64,000 bases of DNA from Scleroderma bovista. Lineage: Eukaryota; Basidiomycota; Agaricomycetes; Boletales; Sclerodermataceae. The stretch covers positions 1-64,000 of the forward strand of contig JAYMGJ010000090.1 in assembly GCA_037178675.1 (NCBI GenBank). The letters run 5' to 3'. Shown piece after piece: positions 13,238 to 24,324 of this stretch. Both the position numbers and the translations under genes were made by a program. Position 1 is the stretch's first letter, and every line of letters begins with the position of its first letter. The notes under the pieces are model-generated. The model worked only from the letters and a program-made list of their open reading frames with translations, searched no databases and was not told the origin of the DNA.

Positions 13238-13430
13238 GACACGACAGTTGAGAAAAAATGGACTGACCTTGTGTACATGACCCTTATTTCTATTTAACCA
13301 ACAAAGGTCAACATTACAACGCCTACAAGTTGCACTCGAACTTTGTTACCTCCCACCGCATCACACGGTGAAAAGCACTCATTTTGTCACATTCCTTTGA
13401 CATTTCCTTTCTTTCTTTCTTTCTTTTAGT

Positions 13431-15913
13431 ATGGTTGAAACTCGGGAGAGAAACAAGGACACTCACCCAGGTCAACCTCTGGTCCCTAAAGCCCGCAAGT
13501 CCAAGGAACAGGCTGCGGCGGAGCGTGCTGAAAAAGCCATTGCTTCTCAGAAGAAGGTTGATGAGCGCTTGGACTGTATTGCTGGTCTGGCATCTCTGGA
13601 ACAACACATGATGAATGAGAGCCAGCAGGCATTAACACATGCAGCAAGGCCAATCCCATCACAGGCTTGCAAGATTCCACGTACCTTTAGTGTACATGAC
13701 ATCCAATCATTTCAGGATGCTCAGGTGTTACCAGGTGCGAGATACTAGTATTTGAACCGCTGAACCATAATTCACTGATTCGCAATCAAAATAGAGTCTG
13801 ATGCAAATGGCTGCTGGAAGAAACCTATGTCGAAGTCAAAGCTACGTGAAGAAGTTCAGTTGGTAAAGCAACAAGGTGGTGGTTCAAACAAGACACAAGG
13901 AGGAAGGAAACGGAAAGCATTGGCAGATATCGATAAGGATCAGTACGTCTTGCAGTGGCAAATACTGGACAACACTAAACAACCCCCGCAGGCTAAACAA
14001 ACGGGCAAAACCATACAAGCCATCTGGTCTTGTGCTCAGTCACCTCTCTCGAGAGCCATCTCCTGACAACATCCCAAACTCACATTTTCCTGTGGTCCAT
14101 CGGTCACAAACACCCAGATCTGTTTCCTCTGCCAGCCAAGGGACACACTCTCGTACACCATCTCTCACTCAGTCCCATCCGTCTTCTGTCTTTAACAAGC
14201 CTTCTGGTTGCGCCCATATTCAACTTCCCTCCGCAACCATGCCTGTGAATGATTACGGTGGCTTCCACGAGGAAGATGAGTCCGTTGAACGCACATTTGC
14301 CCTTCAGCATGAAACTAGAACCACGTTGAACAGCGAGGTATTGTATTAATTGAATAATGCAACATGAATCATACTAACCGCTGTCATGCCATAGACCCTT
14401 CTTCAATTCACTGAAAATGATGTGCCCGACATTAAGCCAGCCATACCTGCTGCCCGAGTTGGTGCACCGTCAAACGCCACATTACCTGATGAGATTTCCC
14501 CCCAGTTCCAAGAAGTCTTCGTCCCAACACTCCTCGCATATTGTGGCACTTTCCAGCATCCATGGGATCTCCCACGACCCCTTGAGGATATCATTGCAGA
14601 GTTGTGGCCTTTTGTGTTCCATCCAGCATTGTCATATGATGCCCAGTTGTATGGTCCAGGAACAGCTACCCAATGAGTGGTGGGTACCTTATAATATATT
14701 TGCCATTACTTATTTAACTGAAGTTTTAATGATACATAGGCTCATCAACGCATCTATGATTGGCACAGCAAACTTGCTGGGGCTGCAGAGAAGAATGTTG
14801 GAGAGTGGTTGAAGTCAGATGAGTTCCTTGATGACGATGAGTGTATCACATGGGCTGATTGGGCCCTTGATGAACACCTTGGCCTTCCATTTGTCTATCT
14901 GTATATCCAGGACACAGATAATGTGCACTTTTCACTGATTCCTTATATAATGCTGCTGACACCTTTCATAGCATGGAGTTGGGGCATTCCATCAACCATT
15001 GATTCTTCAGACCCTTGCATATCATTATATGAGGGTTGCCAATGCAGTTCTGTGTCCACAAAATGAAGATGCCAATCCAATTGCTGCGCTCACATTGATC
15101 AGTGGTTCAGTAAGCTTTGCCTCACATCTTTCATTCCAAACCATTGACAGATTGTTTATATACTAGATTGAATGAGCTATCTCGATAGCTAGAAAGACCG
15201 GCCATATGACGGAAGAAGGCAAATTGAAGGTTGGCCCTTTTTTGGAGAAGGGAAAGTGGGGCAAGAGCAGCATCTCTTATTCGGTCTCAATCAAAGAGTT
15301 GTTCCCTGATGCATGGGCCGAAATCAAAGCTGGTGCTCTCAAATTTGTCAAGTACGGAAACCAACCGCTGCCAAAGAGAGACCCCCATGCGCTCATCATC
15401 GACCATTACGATGACATCAATGACATCGAGATCATCGAGCAGCAGCCAGCCTCTAGCGAAGAAATTTCTATTCCTGTGTCTGTGACCCATCATATCCCTG
15501 ATATAATCCACAACGCTTTGGAATCCCAGTCCGACTTATTGAATTCACCACTCTGCCCAGATCTCGCCACAGACATGTTCATTACTGAGGACCCCTCCAA
15601 TTCGCAACCAATCGCTGTCATGGATACCCATTGCCCCTTGCAACCTCCCCTTTCTATTTCTTCGCCTTTCATGCAAGAGGATCTGACGTCTCAGAACATA
15701 CCAGCGTCCTCGGGTTCAGGTCTACAAAGTTGGGTCAATCCACATTCCGATGACGCTGGTGCAGTCCATCAAAATATTTCTTCAACTGGCATGTTCATGC
15801 GCAACGGCGGATTTGTGGAGGGACATGCATTTACAATGCAATCGGGTCTCAGACGTGGCAACACATTTCTGACCGGTCCCTTGGTGACATTTGACAACGA
15901 GGGTGAGCATTGA
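13431..15913 (+). CDS. Plavaka1 accessory gene, divergent from the transposase; function unknown
   Basis: The start at 13431 (MVETRERNKDTHPGQPLVPK) lies 193 bp from the transposase start, head to head. The N-terminus is basic and helical with a likely coiled coil (KEQAAAERAEKAIASQKKVDERL), then a basic stretch KTQGGRKRKALADIDKDQ. Further exons give LPDEISPQFQEVFVPTLLAY, KNVGEWLKSDEFLDDDECIT and KLKVGPFLEKGKWGKSSISY, ending in a Ser/Pro-rich tail at 15913. At least four short introns are needed, and the segment around 15000-15110 changes frame, so a splice or frameshift there is unresolved. The layout is reminiscent of basidiomycete DUF6532 proteins, but I see no diagnostic motif. Its place inside the element suggests a role in transposition or element regulation (inference). 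Confidence 0.55.
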
Positions 15914-16280
15914 ATATGGTCTCTGCTGTGGTTCAGTCAGCCTTGATACCCCTTCACTGTGTCATTATTTCCGTGTCCATATTTTTACTGCTTACACGCA
16001 TTTGTTTTATATCATGGACTCTCAGATGTGGCTCACTTGATGGACATCTTTTACAGTTCATTTTTTAATTGCGCTGCCTTGGTGTAGATACTACACACTC
16101 TCGAAGTCGGCCTTTCGTCATAATCATTTTTATCGCTCGGTTTAATCATGCTTTCTATGCACTCTCGAAGTCGGCCTTTCATCATCTGCTCTACAATCAT
16201 TTATATCGCTCATTTAATCGTGCTTTACTTCTGTCATTACAATCACTAGCTTTACTCAATAAATGGACAGTGATGGTTTA
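15914..16280. other. Non-coding stretch between Plavaka1 accessory gene and right end
   Basis: T-rich sequence with no supported coding region. The phrase CACTCTCGAAGTCGGCCTTTC occurs twice (about 16097 and 16160), a short direct duplication. Confidence 0.5.
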
Positions 16281-16285
16281 TCTCT

Positions 16286-16475
16286 GGAGTGTCTGAGCGT
16301 CTGCGTGTATCTGACTGTCTGCTTGTCTCTGCAGTGGTGTCGTGGGAGTCCCGCAGTATGTGTCAGACACGAGCAGACCACGCAGACCACGCAGACAAGA
16401 TGATGACATTAGTCAGACATCTACTGCATCTGCTTTGTCTGCTTTGTCTGCCGCAGACTGCAGCAGACTCAGTAG
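16286..16475. repeat. Right subterminal GTCTGC/GCAGAC cluster of Plavaka1
   Basis: Dense GTCTGC, GCAGAC and TCTGC motifs, including GCAGACCACGCAGACCACGC. They mirror the left cluster. Confidence 0.65.
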
Positions 16476-17395
16476 ATGGTTTGTAACTTTGCTGATGAAA
16501 TGCATTTACCGCAGGTACACCTGGTAAGTGTGCTATTAAATCAGATGTGGGTACACTGCTGACATTTACCCCAGCAGAACAAGATCCATCCAGCGTTCCA
16601 TCCTCCAACACCATTCTCCCATCACCTGATACCATTGTTCCACCATCCAGTTGCCCCCCATCCCCATCTAGTATCATGCCACCGCCATCCAGTAACACTC
16701 CGCTGCCACCCTCCAGCAGCCTTCCACCCCCCACCTTCCACCCGAACACTTCCTCTACTGGCAGCAAGCGGTCACATTCTGAAATGGACAATGGGGGGAT
16801 GTCTGCCTTCCCATTTTCCCAAGATTTGGACGTTCCTATGGCCCCTTCAGCAAAGAGGGCAAACCTGGGCTCAGCTGTGAGCTATGCCAGGTCTAGAGCC
16901 AGCTCGCGCATGGCTCTTTCTCCAGGACAAGAGACCCTGGTGCTTGGTATGCAAGGCTCGCTCAACTTGCTTACTTCGAGTATCAGCAGCTCGCTACAAC
17001 CGGTGACGCCCACAGCTCAACTTGTTTCAGAGAAGCGTGCACAGGCACTTCAAATGCTGAAGCTACAAGACAATGATTTCCCAAGGCCCCTCAAAACATT
17101 CATCCGGACTATGATTGCACACGACTCCGGATTCGATGATGTGTATTTGTTGACAGAGGACAAAGTGGAGCGGCTTGAATATGTGACGCTTGAATATACC
17201 AGTAAGACTGGTAACTTCAGTACATCAGCTTAGTGTACCAATATCATGCCATACTACATACATGATCAATGAAATATTTTCAGCGCAGAACAGTAGAATT
17301 GGTGGGTGTGGAAACTGCTCGCACACTGTGACCTAGTAGCAATGTAGCATTTATCGTCATGCTAAGTCATATGTACTAGGTCTACATGAATGGTA

Positions 17396-18841
17396 CTAGT
17401 CCAAGTCTGATCCTACATTGCCATCCTCTTCGGAGCTGAGTGAATCATTGTTGTGATAGTTGCCCTCACGAATGATATGCTGGTAATCCTCCCACATGTG
17501 TTGAGCAATGTGGTCACGAAATTCCTGTACCACTTGCAATGAATCGTCTGCCGGGACATCCTCCTGGACCTCCCCTGCAAACCCCCCAACCCCTTCCCCA
17601 TTGCGTGCCACTTCACCATTGTCTTGCCCCAGCACCGGACCTTCATTACCATCATGAATGCGGATAAAATTGTGGATTGCACATAGTGCAATAGGGATAC
17701 GTGCCTGTGTGTAAATATTGTAGTAAGTAGCGCCATGTAAATGAAAACATACCTGTATTTGCATCTTGTACTCGGGTGACAGAAGGAGAACACGAAAGCG
17801 ACATTTCAGCACGCCAAATATCCACTCAACTACGTTCCTTGCAGATGCATGTCTTAAGTTAAAGAGCTCTTCTTTATTGACAGGCCTACAAAGATCAGTA
17901 CAACCAAGTTAACGTAGTAGTAAATAGACATACCTTAATTGTGCACGGCGCCACTCAGCAAGATGGTACCGAACATTGCGATATGGGACAAGAAGTTCTC
18001 GACGGTGTGGAAACCCGGAGTCGGCAAGAAAGAATTTACCCTCTGGGATATGTAGATCTTTTGAGCGGGCATCCTGATAGATATGTGCATCTGTCACAGA
18101 ACCCTCCCATCCGGTGAGAGTGTAGGTGAAAAGGAGGTTGAAGTCGCACGTGAAGAGACAGTTCTGTGAAAGAAAACCCTTGTGGTTTCAGAACACCACC
18201 CGCTGACTTGATGGTGGGGCAGCGTGGATGTGGCTGCCATCCAGTGCACCAATCGCATCCTTGAAGTACAGCCAGAATCGAGGGTTGTTGCGTATCACAT
18301 CATGAATGTCCGTCACAGCAGGCATTCGAACATACTTTGTGTAGAATGGGGTAGACAAGAAAATAAAGATCATTTTGCGGAAGTAGCTAAAACAAGTCAG
18401 CATACATGTAGGTTGGATGATATAGCAGACATACTGTGACACCGTTTCATTGGATCGCTGAAACCACTCACCAGAGTGTCTGATGCTGAGCCCAGTGACA
18501 CTCATATACAAGAAGATCGCCAGTTGCTCTTCCAGCGATACAAACTTAGAGTCATCATGTCCAAGCTCGCAAAGCTCATCAACAAGTCCAACGAAGATGT
18601 GTGCATGCATTCCGAGTTCACATCTAATGCGGTCTGGATGACCGATCAGTAGTTCAATGACCCAGGCTTCACCGGACAGAGCTGAAGTATGATAGGGGAT
18701 GGGATTTTTCTTGATTGTATTGAAATCGATTATGGTTGTGATCATGGACATATAGGCACTGGCAACAATGGCGGCATGTTGCAAGATACACTGCCATTCT
18801 TCCACTGCAAGGGGAGTGGGATCGCCGTCGTCGATGTCCAT
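17396..18841 (-). pseudogene. Harbinger 1 transposase (DDE_Tnp_4 type)
   Basis: The start at 18841 (MDIDDGDPTPLAVEEW) is chosen because it matches the layout of the Harbinger 2 homologue. The protein has IPYHTSALSGEAWVIELL, EEQLAIFLYMSVTGLSIRH, the first catalytic Asp in DAIGALDGSHIHA, the second in FFLADSGFPHRRELLVPYR and the Glu in NVVEWIFGVLKCRFRVLL. Three or four introns of about 50 bp are implied, including one between SNETVSQ and YFRKMIF. An in-frame TGA at 18188-18190 is followed by NHKGFLSQNCLF. The homologue at 19982 reads CGA AAC CGC at the same place where this copy reads TGA AAC CAC, so the stop is a CpG transition of an Arg codon. Confidence 0.88.
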
Positions 18842-18915
18842 GGAGAGGCTTAGGCTAATCAGCCAGCTGGCTTTGAATCTTTCGGACTCCAATTGCAGTG
18901 CTGCCACCTGTTGCC

Positions 18916-18984
18916 ACCCATCCAAACATGTCCAAACTATGGAATAGAACATTTGGGCAACATTTCGGGTTTCCGAACTAGCTC
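18916..18984 (-). repeat. Right terminal inverted repeat of Harbinger 1
   Basis: Reverse complement of 3844-3912 with one mismatch. TTA follows at 18985-18987. Confidence 0.9.
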
Positions 18985-19083
18985 TTACGACAATGGGGCG
19001 GAGGCCTCCAATTGGCTGAGAACACACTCAAGATTCGATCTTTGTAGTCAAAGAGCAGGCTCCTTCAAATCAATGAAAGCTAA

Positions 19084-19199
19084 GAGCCAGTTCGGAAACA
19101 TAATCCCACCTGAAAACCTGTGCGAAAAACCCCGAAAAGAATCTGCAGGGCTGATGACCTCAGCGACCACATCCAAGTGGAGTTCTAACTCTCCTTTGG
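19084..19199 (+). repeat. Left terminal inverted repeat of Harbinger 2
   Basis: 116 bp matching the reverse complement of 24325-24440. All six differences are CG in one arm against CA or TG in the other, or TG against CA. Confidence 0.95.
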
Positions 19200-19215
19200 C
19201 TTTGCTTCAGGGTCT

Positions 19216-20681
19216 ATGGATGGGTCGTTCTACACGGATGCAGGACAGGAGATCAGTGAGGAGTTAGGGGAGGGGATGGAACTGGACAGGTATGCAGGAG
19301 TCGAAGATGATACTGAGGATGAGATCGAGGAGATCGAGGAGGACCATGATCTGCGTGTCTTGGCTCACATCCTTGCACAGTACCATGCCCAACTTACTGC
19401 CATATCCACTGCCTCACTAGAAGTCTTCCAAGAATTCATACGTTCTACTGAGAGAGCGAAGCCCATCCCCTACCACACGTTTATCCTCTCTGGTGAGGGG
19501 TGGGTTTCAGAGCTTCTCAATGGCCACCCAGAAAGGATTCGGACTGAACTCACGGTTCACAAGCACATCTTCAAACACCTACTAGATGAACTGCGGAAGC
19601 ATGACCGCACCGATTCCAAACACGTTACCCTTCAAGAGCAACTAGCGATATTTCTATACACATGCGTCACGGGCCTGTCGATCAGGCACGTTGGTGAGTG
19701 TTTCCAGTGTTCTAACAGTACAATCTCCAAGTGCGTACCCCAATATTATTTTGTGTATTGCTGACAGTGATAAGTCAAGCAGATACTTCAAGGACATGCT
19801 ATTTGCATTTTCTTCGCCCGGAATCTACACGAAATATGTTCAACTCCCACATGAAGATGAAGCTGTCCATTCTTTGATTCGCGACAATCCAAAGTACTAC
19901 CCTTTTTTTCAAGATGCGATAGGTGCTATCGATGGGATGCACATTGCATGCACCCCAGCTGCAGCTGAAAGGGATGCCATGCGAAACCGCAAAGGATTTA
20001 CCTCCCAAAATTGTCTCGTCTGCTGCAATTTCGACATGCAATTCACATATGTCCTCAGTGGCTGGGAGGGCTCAATGGCAGATGCGTCTGTCTACCATGA
20101 TGCACAGACAACGGATTTCACTATACCCAATGGAAAATATTACCTCGCTGATGCAGGGTATCCAAACTGCCCGCAGCTGTTGGTTCCGTATCGTGGACAA
20201 CACTATCACTTGGCTGAATGGGGGCGCGCACAGGCACGGTACGCCTTCTTTTTCTTTTAACACATTGGCATAATGATTACAGTCTACTAGGCCTGCAAAC
20301 ACCCAAGAATGCTACAACCTCCGCCATGCCCAGCTCCATAACATCGTTGAACGTATCATTGGTGTGCTCAAGCGCCGCTTCCGTATCCTTGTTGTGCCTC
20401 CTCAGTATGGGATGGACATTCAAGCCCGCATCCCCCCTGCTCTCTCTTGTATCCAAAATATTATCCGTAAGTGGGACCCAGTTGAATTAGAGGATATTGA
20501 ACGCGATGTAGCTGCTACACCTCCGTGTGAGTCAGCTGGCATGGTCGGTGTACTTGCCAATGGCGTACCCACCAATGCTGACCGTACCTGGATGTCTGCG
20601 ATGTGGGACAGAATTGCGGGGGATATTTGGAGTAGTTATACTGCAGAACGTGCCCACAGGGGCGAACCAATTTCAATTTAG
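19216..20681 (+). CDS. Harbinger 2 transposase, apparently intact
   Basis: A DDE transposase. The ATG at 19216 lies 17 bp inside the end of the inverted repeat and starts MDGSFYTDAGQEISEEL, followed by an acidic stretch. Exons are 19216-19730, 19783-20238 and 20291-20681, with two 52-bp introns (GT...AG) whose removal keeps the frame. Motifs: EEQLAIFLYTCVTG-like LQEQLAIFLYTCVTGLSIRH, first Asp in DAIGAIDGMHIACTP, second Asp in YYLADAGYPNCPQLLVPYR, Glu in LHNIVERIIGVLKRRFRIL. No stop or frameshift is seen over about 450 codons, unlike most element genes here. The partner Myb gene of this copy is broken, so mobility would need that protein from elsewhere. Confidence 0.9.
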
Positions 20682-22257
20682 CCATACTGTATTCAAAGTA
20701 CATAGCCTGTGACTTCGTCGTTTGTTTTTGCGGACTCATCAATACATATTCAAAGTACAGACTGACTTCATTCATTTTTGCGGACTCATCAATACTACAA
20801 ACACAACAAATGATATTGATGTAAAGCGTAAAGACATGGATCAAACATTATGGTAAAACAATAGAAAGTTCAAGCACTGCGCCTCGCCGCTTCAATTCCA
20901 TCCTTCAACCATGCCTGTCGTGCAGCAACCAGTCCAGGCTCTGCTGTTAGTTGTAAGTATCCATCTGCAAAGTCATGATTGTCATGGAAACATTTGAAGA
21001 GAAGGACAACATCGGTTGGGGGAATGACACTCGCATCCATTTCCACTAGCTTCTTCCTTGCTGCATGAACAATCAGGTGGGTGGTGGAAGTGCTGACCTT
21101 TGCCTCAATGGCCTTGGCACCCAAGGCAGAGACCGCATCCTGGATGAGACCGCTTTGATCAGAAATCGAGCCGTACATATTTTCCAACTTCTTGAATTTT
21201 TCCCCCAATTGCTCACGGCTCAATGCCGCCTTCCCTACACGTTGCTTTTGAGCTGATGAGGTACTAAGTGCAGCTGACATAGTGCTGGATATAATAGAGC
21301 ACTTGTCATTGTCCACTTTCCGCTTCCGAGACTGCTCAGTCCGCTCCATACGAGCAGAAATGCTGGAAGACGGTTTGACAGCTGATAGATGAACCGTTAA
21401 ATGAGGATGGGGCAGTTGGGGGAGTGAAGCTCGTTGGTGTGCGGGGGACACTGAGATCTGAATGCCAATCGAAGGTCATGTTGGTATGACCCGAAGTCGT
21501 GGAGTGGGGACCGACAGATGATGCAGGATATGGATGAGCAATGGAACATATGATGGGATTACCGGTGCTAGAAGATGGGGGGGAAAAGGAAAAATGGGCG
21601 ACTTGGTTGGCTGATAGCTGCAACGGCTGCGGAGTGGAGGCCATCATCACATCGGTATCAATTCCTGTGAACCCAATATTGGCACCACACACACTCCCGC
21701 CCTCAGTAGCCCCCTGCACTGGGTGAAATGTAGCGTCATGCACAGTAGATGGTGCCCCCACCGTTCCAATGCTTCCCCCTCCACTGTCACTCCCACTGGT
21801 GGGCATTCTCACACTAGGCTCTCCAAGAGAAGACGACTTGCCGATGGTTAATGCGGAAAAACGGTGTAAGCCCTTGCCATTGGAGGGCATGAACTGTTTC
21901 ATCTTCTCAAAGTGTGGCCAGCCCTTTATTTTGAAAGGGCTCGCATCCTTGTTATGCTGTTGAAATCACTGTTAGTCCAGGATTCGCTCTCTTATTAAAA
22001 CATACCTTGATAAATTCAGTCCATATAGACTCACTTTCAGGCCCAATATTAGCCCCTAACTCAAGTGAATACATGAATCCCGATTTATTGCAGAGGCACT
22101 CGACAGCTTCATATGTCTTTCTGAGCTGCACATAAGATCAAGTATCAGCGAAGTATACGATTAATTAGCCAAAATATCGCACGCACCCTTTTCCATTTAT
22201 CTTTGCATGCTTTGGAAGACTTGACTGCCCCTTTGCTGGGATTACAAAGCGCAGTGT

Positions 22258-24048
22258 AGGGGGTGAGTCCCTTGAAGGCGCGAAAATGGGTGTCCGCCCA
22301 AGGAGACCTGGTCTGGCTTGACTAGGGGAGCTAAGGAGAATAGAGCGCAGGAGCGCACTCGGAGGTTCCGGGAGTCGAGAGAGAGCAGAGTAGGGGTGAG
22401 GAGCGCAGCGAAAATGCACAGGGAGTGTGCGACTAGGGAGTAGGGAGGTTGCCTAGTGTGTGTAGACATGCGCTAGGGAGAGCTGGGAATAGCGGGATCC
22501 ACTGGAAATCGTCGGAGCACCGAATAAGGTCGTCTAGGGTCGTCAGAAAACAAAGAGAGAGCGGCAGGACACGAGAGAAACGACAGAGAAACACCGGAAA
22601 CGACAGAACTCGCACTTAGACACTCAGATGGGGGCAGAAAGGAAACTTCTTATTTTTGTGAGGACTAGGGCTATATACTGAAGCCTAATCCAGGGGGAAG
22701 GGTACAAGCGACCCGAAGAGAAGGAGAGAGGATGACAGCGCTAAGAGGGAACGTAATACTAACATAATGACAGCTGTCAGGGATGCTAAAGCGAGGGGAA
22801 AGGCTGAGGGACACAAAGGCAGAAGCTAAAGTGACAGGAAGAGAAGTGGAGAGCAAACCCTATGTAGTGCGACCCTATGCAGTGCGATGCGACCCTATGC
22901 AGTGCGATGCGGCCCTATGCAGCGAGACCCTATGCAGGAGAGTGACCCAACCTGATGCAACACGACCCGATGCAATGCAACCGGATGCAATGCGACCCTA
23001 TGCAGTGAGACCTAATGGGAGGCAATGTCCACACCAGGAGAACGTGGACACTACGCAGCGGGCTCTACACAAATGATATGAAGTCTTTAACTCACTTGGG
23101 TAGACGGTTCTAACTTGGAGTGATAACCGAAGGTGGTTTGAGAGTTTGTTGATAACAACAGAGGATAAAACAGGTGGGTAAAATCCTACTATGCTACAAC
23201 GAAGCATGAGGGTATTTATACGTCTGAGCTGCGCACAGACCATGTAAAGGTAGAGTGGCCATAAGTATCCATAAACGGACAGGTAGATAAGTACCTTCCT
23301 AACATAGTATCCTGTGGAAACTCGTAGAACCTCGTAGAATACCACAGTGAGTCATAGGTAAGATAAGAGATAAGAAACGGTCTAGATTGACCTCATAGGA
23401 ACGTTCTAGAAGGAACGTTATCTCTTCTTATCTTGATGATGTCATAGATAAGAGATATGACTCCGGTTAGTCAGTACTTTGATAACCGGTCATGTGACAG
23501 AAGTATCACATGGAAGTTGGCGAGTCCAGACACATCACGTGTCAAGGCTCTAGGAAAGTCACGTGCTATTGATGACTAAGCACTCACTTTCTCAACAAGA
23601 CCCTACGCAGGAGAGTGACCTGACACAATGCAGTGCGACCCAATGTGATGTAGCGCGACCCGATGCAATGTAGCGCGACCCGATGCAATGTAGCACGACC
23701 CGATGCAATGTAGTAGTGCGACTCGATGCTACTCCAAGTGACTGAGACAGTCAGGAAGGGATAGGGATGAGCTACGCATGCAGGACCTTCGCAGGGCCCT
23801 ATCGGGTGTACCAAGCTGTGCATTGGAGAGCTCTCATGCGGGTAGGGTGCGGGTGGCTGTGCTGAGTAGCGTGGACTAGTCCAAACAGACCCGAAGCTAT
23901 TCCGAGTGATCGCGATGCTTGCAGGGAGAGATAGGGAATAGCTACTCATGTGGGACCTTCGCAGGACCCTACCGGGTGTACCAAGCTGCGCATTGGAGAG
24001 CTCTCATGCGGGTTGGGTGCGGGTGGCTGTGCTGAGTAGCGCGGACGA
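22258..24048. other. 1.8-kb non-coding insert in the Harbinger 2 Myb gene
   Basis: No coding region is supported. It has a G/A-rich segment (22258-22850), a repeat array with unit GACCCTATGCAGTGCGATGC (about 22857-23010), and an A/T-richer block (23070-23580) that could be a solo LTR but for which I found no clean ends. A second related array follows (about 23590-23725), then two direct copies of an approximately 170-bp unit (about 23720-23885 and 23890-24048). The ends and target duplication are not resolved, so the class is unknown. Confidence 0.5.
22857..23010 (+). repeat. Degenerate minisatellite, GACCCTATGCAGTGCGATGC-like unit
   Basis: Successive variants of (C)GACC(C)TATGCAGTGCGATGC and GACCCGATGCAATGC. 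The second array at about 23590-23725 has units such as GCGACCCGATGCAATGTA in tandem. Confidence 0.7.
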
Positions 24049-24324
24049 GTTCGGGCGAATACTGATTGGTATATGTGCACCTAGAGATGCGTGTGTCTCT
24101 ACAGCGGCAGCAATGGTATTCCAAAACGAAGTCTTGAAATTTAGGCCATCGCCAGCCAATGCCCTGTGGGTAGCAACAAGATCAAGGAGGATATCAGTGT
24201 TGGCCTCTGACCATGATACTTGCATGCCGGGGTGAGATGATGATGATGTGCCCTTGGAAGGCGATTGCGTAGATTTGTGAACCATAACGACAGAGGAGAA
24301 AGGGAACAAAGTGTGATGTGGTGT

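Larger units (their letters stand above)
9880..16497. mobile_element. Plavaka-type (CACTA-related) DNA transposon 1
   Basis: The ends are 20-bp perfect inverted repeats, CATCAGCAAAGTTACAAACC at 9880-9899 and its complement at 16478-16497. Each is followed inward by a cluster of GCAGAC/GTCTGC motifs. The element interrupts the Harbinger 1 Myb gene. Excising it with a 2-bp duplication (AA) keeps that gene in frame, ARGT joined to NAFTAGTPG, which supports the exact boundaries. It carries a Plavaka transposase (minus) and a divergent accessory gene (plus). Confidence 0.85.
3976..17233 (+). pseudogene. Myb/SANT-like gene of Harbinger 1, split by Copia1 and Plavaka1
   Basis: This is the accessory DNA-binding protein of Harbinger 1, presumed to help the transposase bind DNA. 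It starts MDYQADLNNQRLIWASVAS at 3976; an earlier ATG at 3907 lies in the inverted repeat. Coding blocks are 3976-4289, 4346-4391, 9649-9725, 9786-9879 and 16498-17233. They are separated by introns 4290-4345 and 9726-9785 and by the two inserted elements. The domain shows SWNDEETAALIQFL, KNKWTSY-FRKTFTEIEEY and CHWDNDLGDGIEG, and the last block is Pro/Ser-rich. The Copia target duplication joins the second coding block in frame. Beside the insertions there is a 1-nt frameshift near 4254, where PPTVNW-stop replaces the expected path into GELVKNKW. The gene is therefore dead. Confidence 0.82.
3844..18984. mobile_element. PIF/Harbinger DNA transposon 1 (hosts nested Copia1 and Plavaka1)
   Basis: The ends are inverted repeats of about 69 bp (3844-3912 and 18916-18984), starting GAGCTAGTTCGGAAAC and differing at one base (a CpG/CpA change). 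The flanks are TCA (3841-3843) and TTA (18985-18987), an imperfect 3-bp duplication as expected for Harbinger. Inside are the two genes expected of the superfamily: a Myb/SANT-like DNA-binding protein on the plus strand and a DDE transposase on the minus strand. Removing the nested Copia (4392-9643) and Plavaka (9880-16497) leaves an element of about 3.3 kb. Confidence 0.87.
20870..24309 (-). pseudogene. Myb/SANT-like gene of Harbinger 2, interrupted
   Basis: The 5' part (24309 to about 24049) gives VSWSEANTDILLDLVATHRA and FKTSFWNTIAAAVETHASLG, the first half of a Myb/SANT-like domain. After a 1.8-kb insert the domain resumes at about 22258 with NPSKGAVKSSKACKDKWKRV, then LRKTYEAVECLCNKSGF and KGWPHFEKMKQFMPSNGKG. 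A Ser/Pro-rich region follows, then a helical C-terminus (REQLGEKFKKLENMYGSISD) ending at 20870. A frame change near 21340-21450 is either a very short intron or an indel. The gene is split by non-coding sequence and presumably dead. Confidence 0.8.

Noticed and set aside
22857..23725. Regular repeats resembling a CRISPR array
   Set aside because: The units are tandem and degenerate, without unique spacers of constant length, and the genome is eukaryotic.
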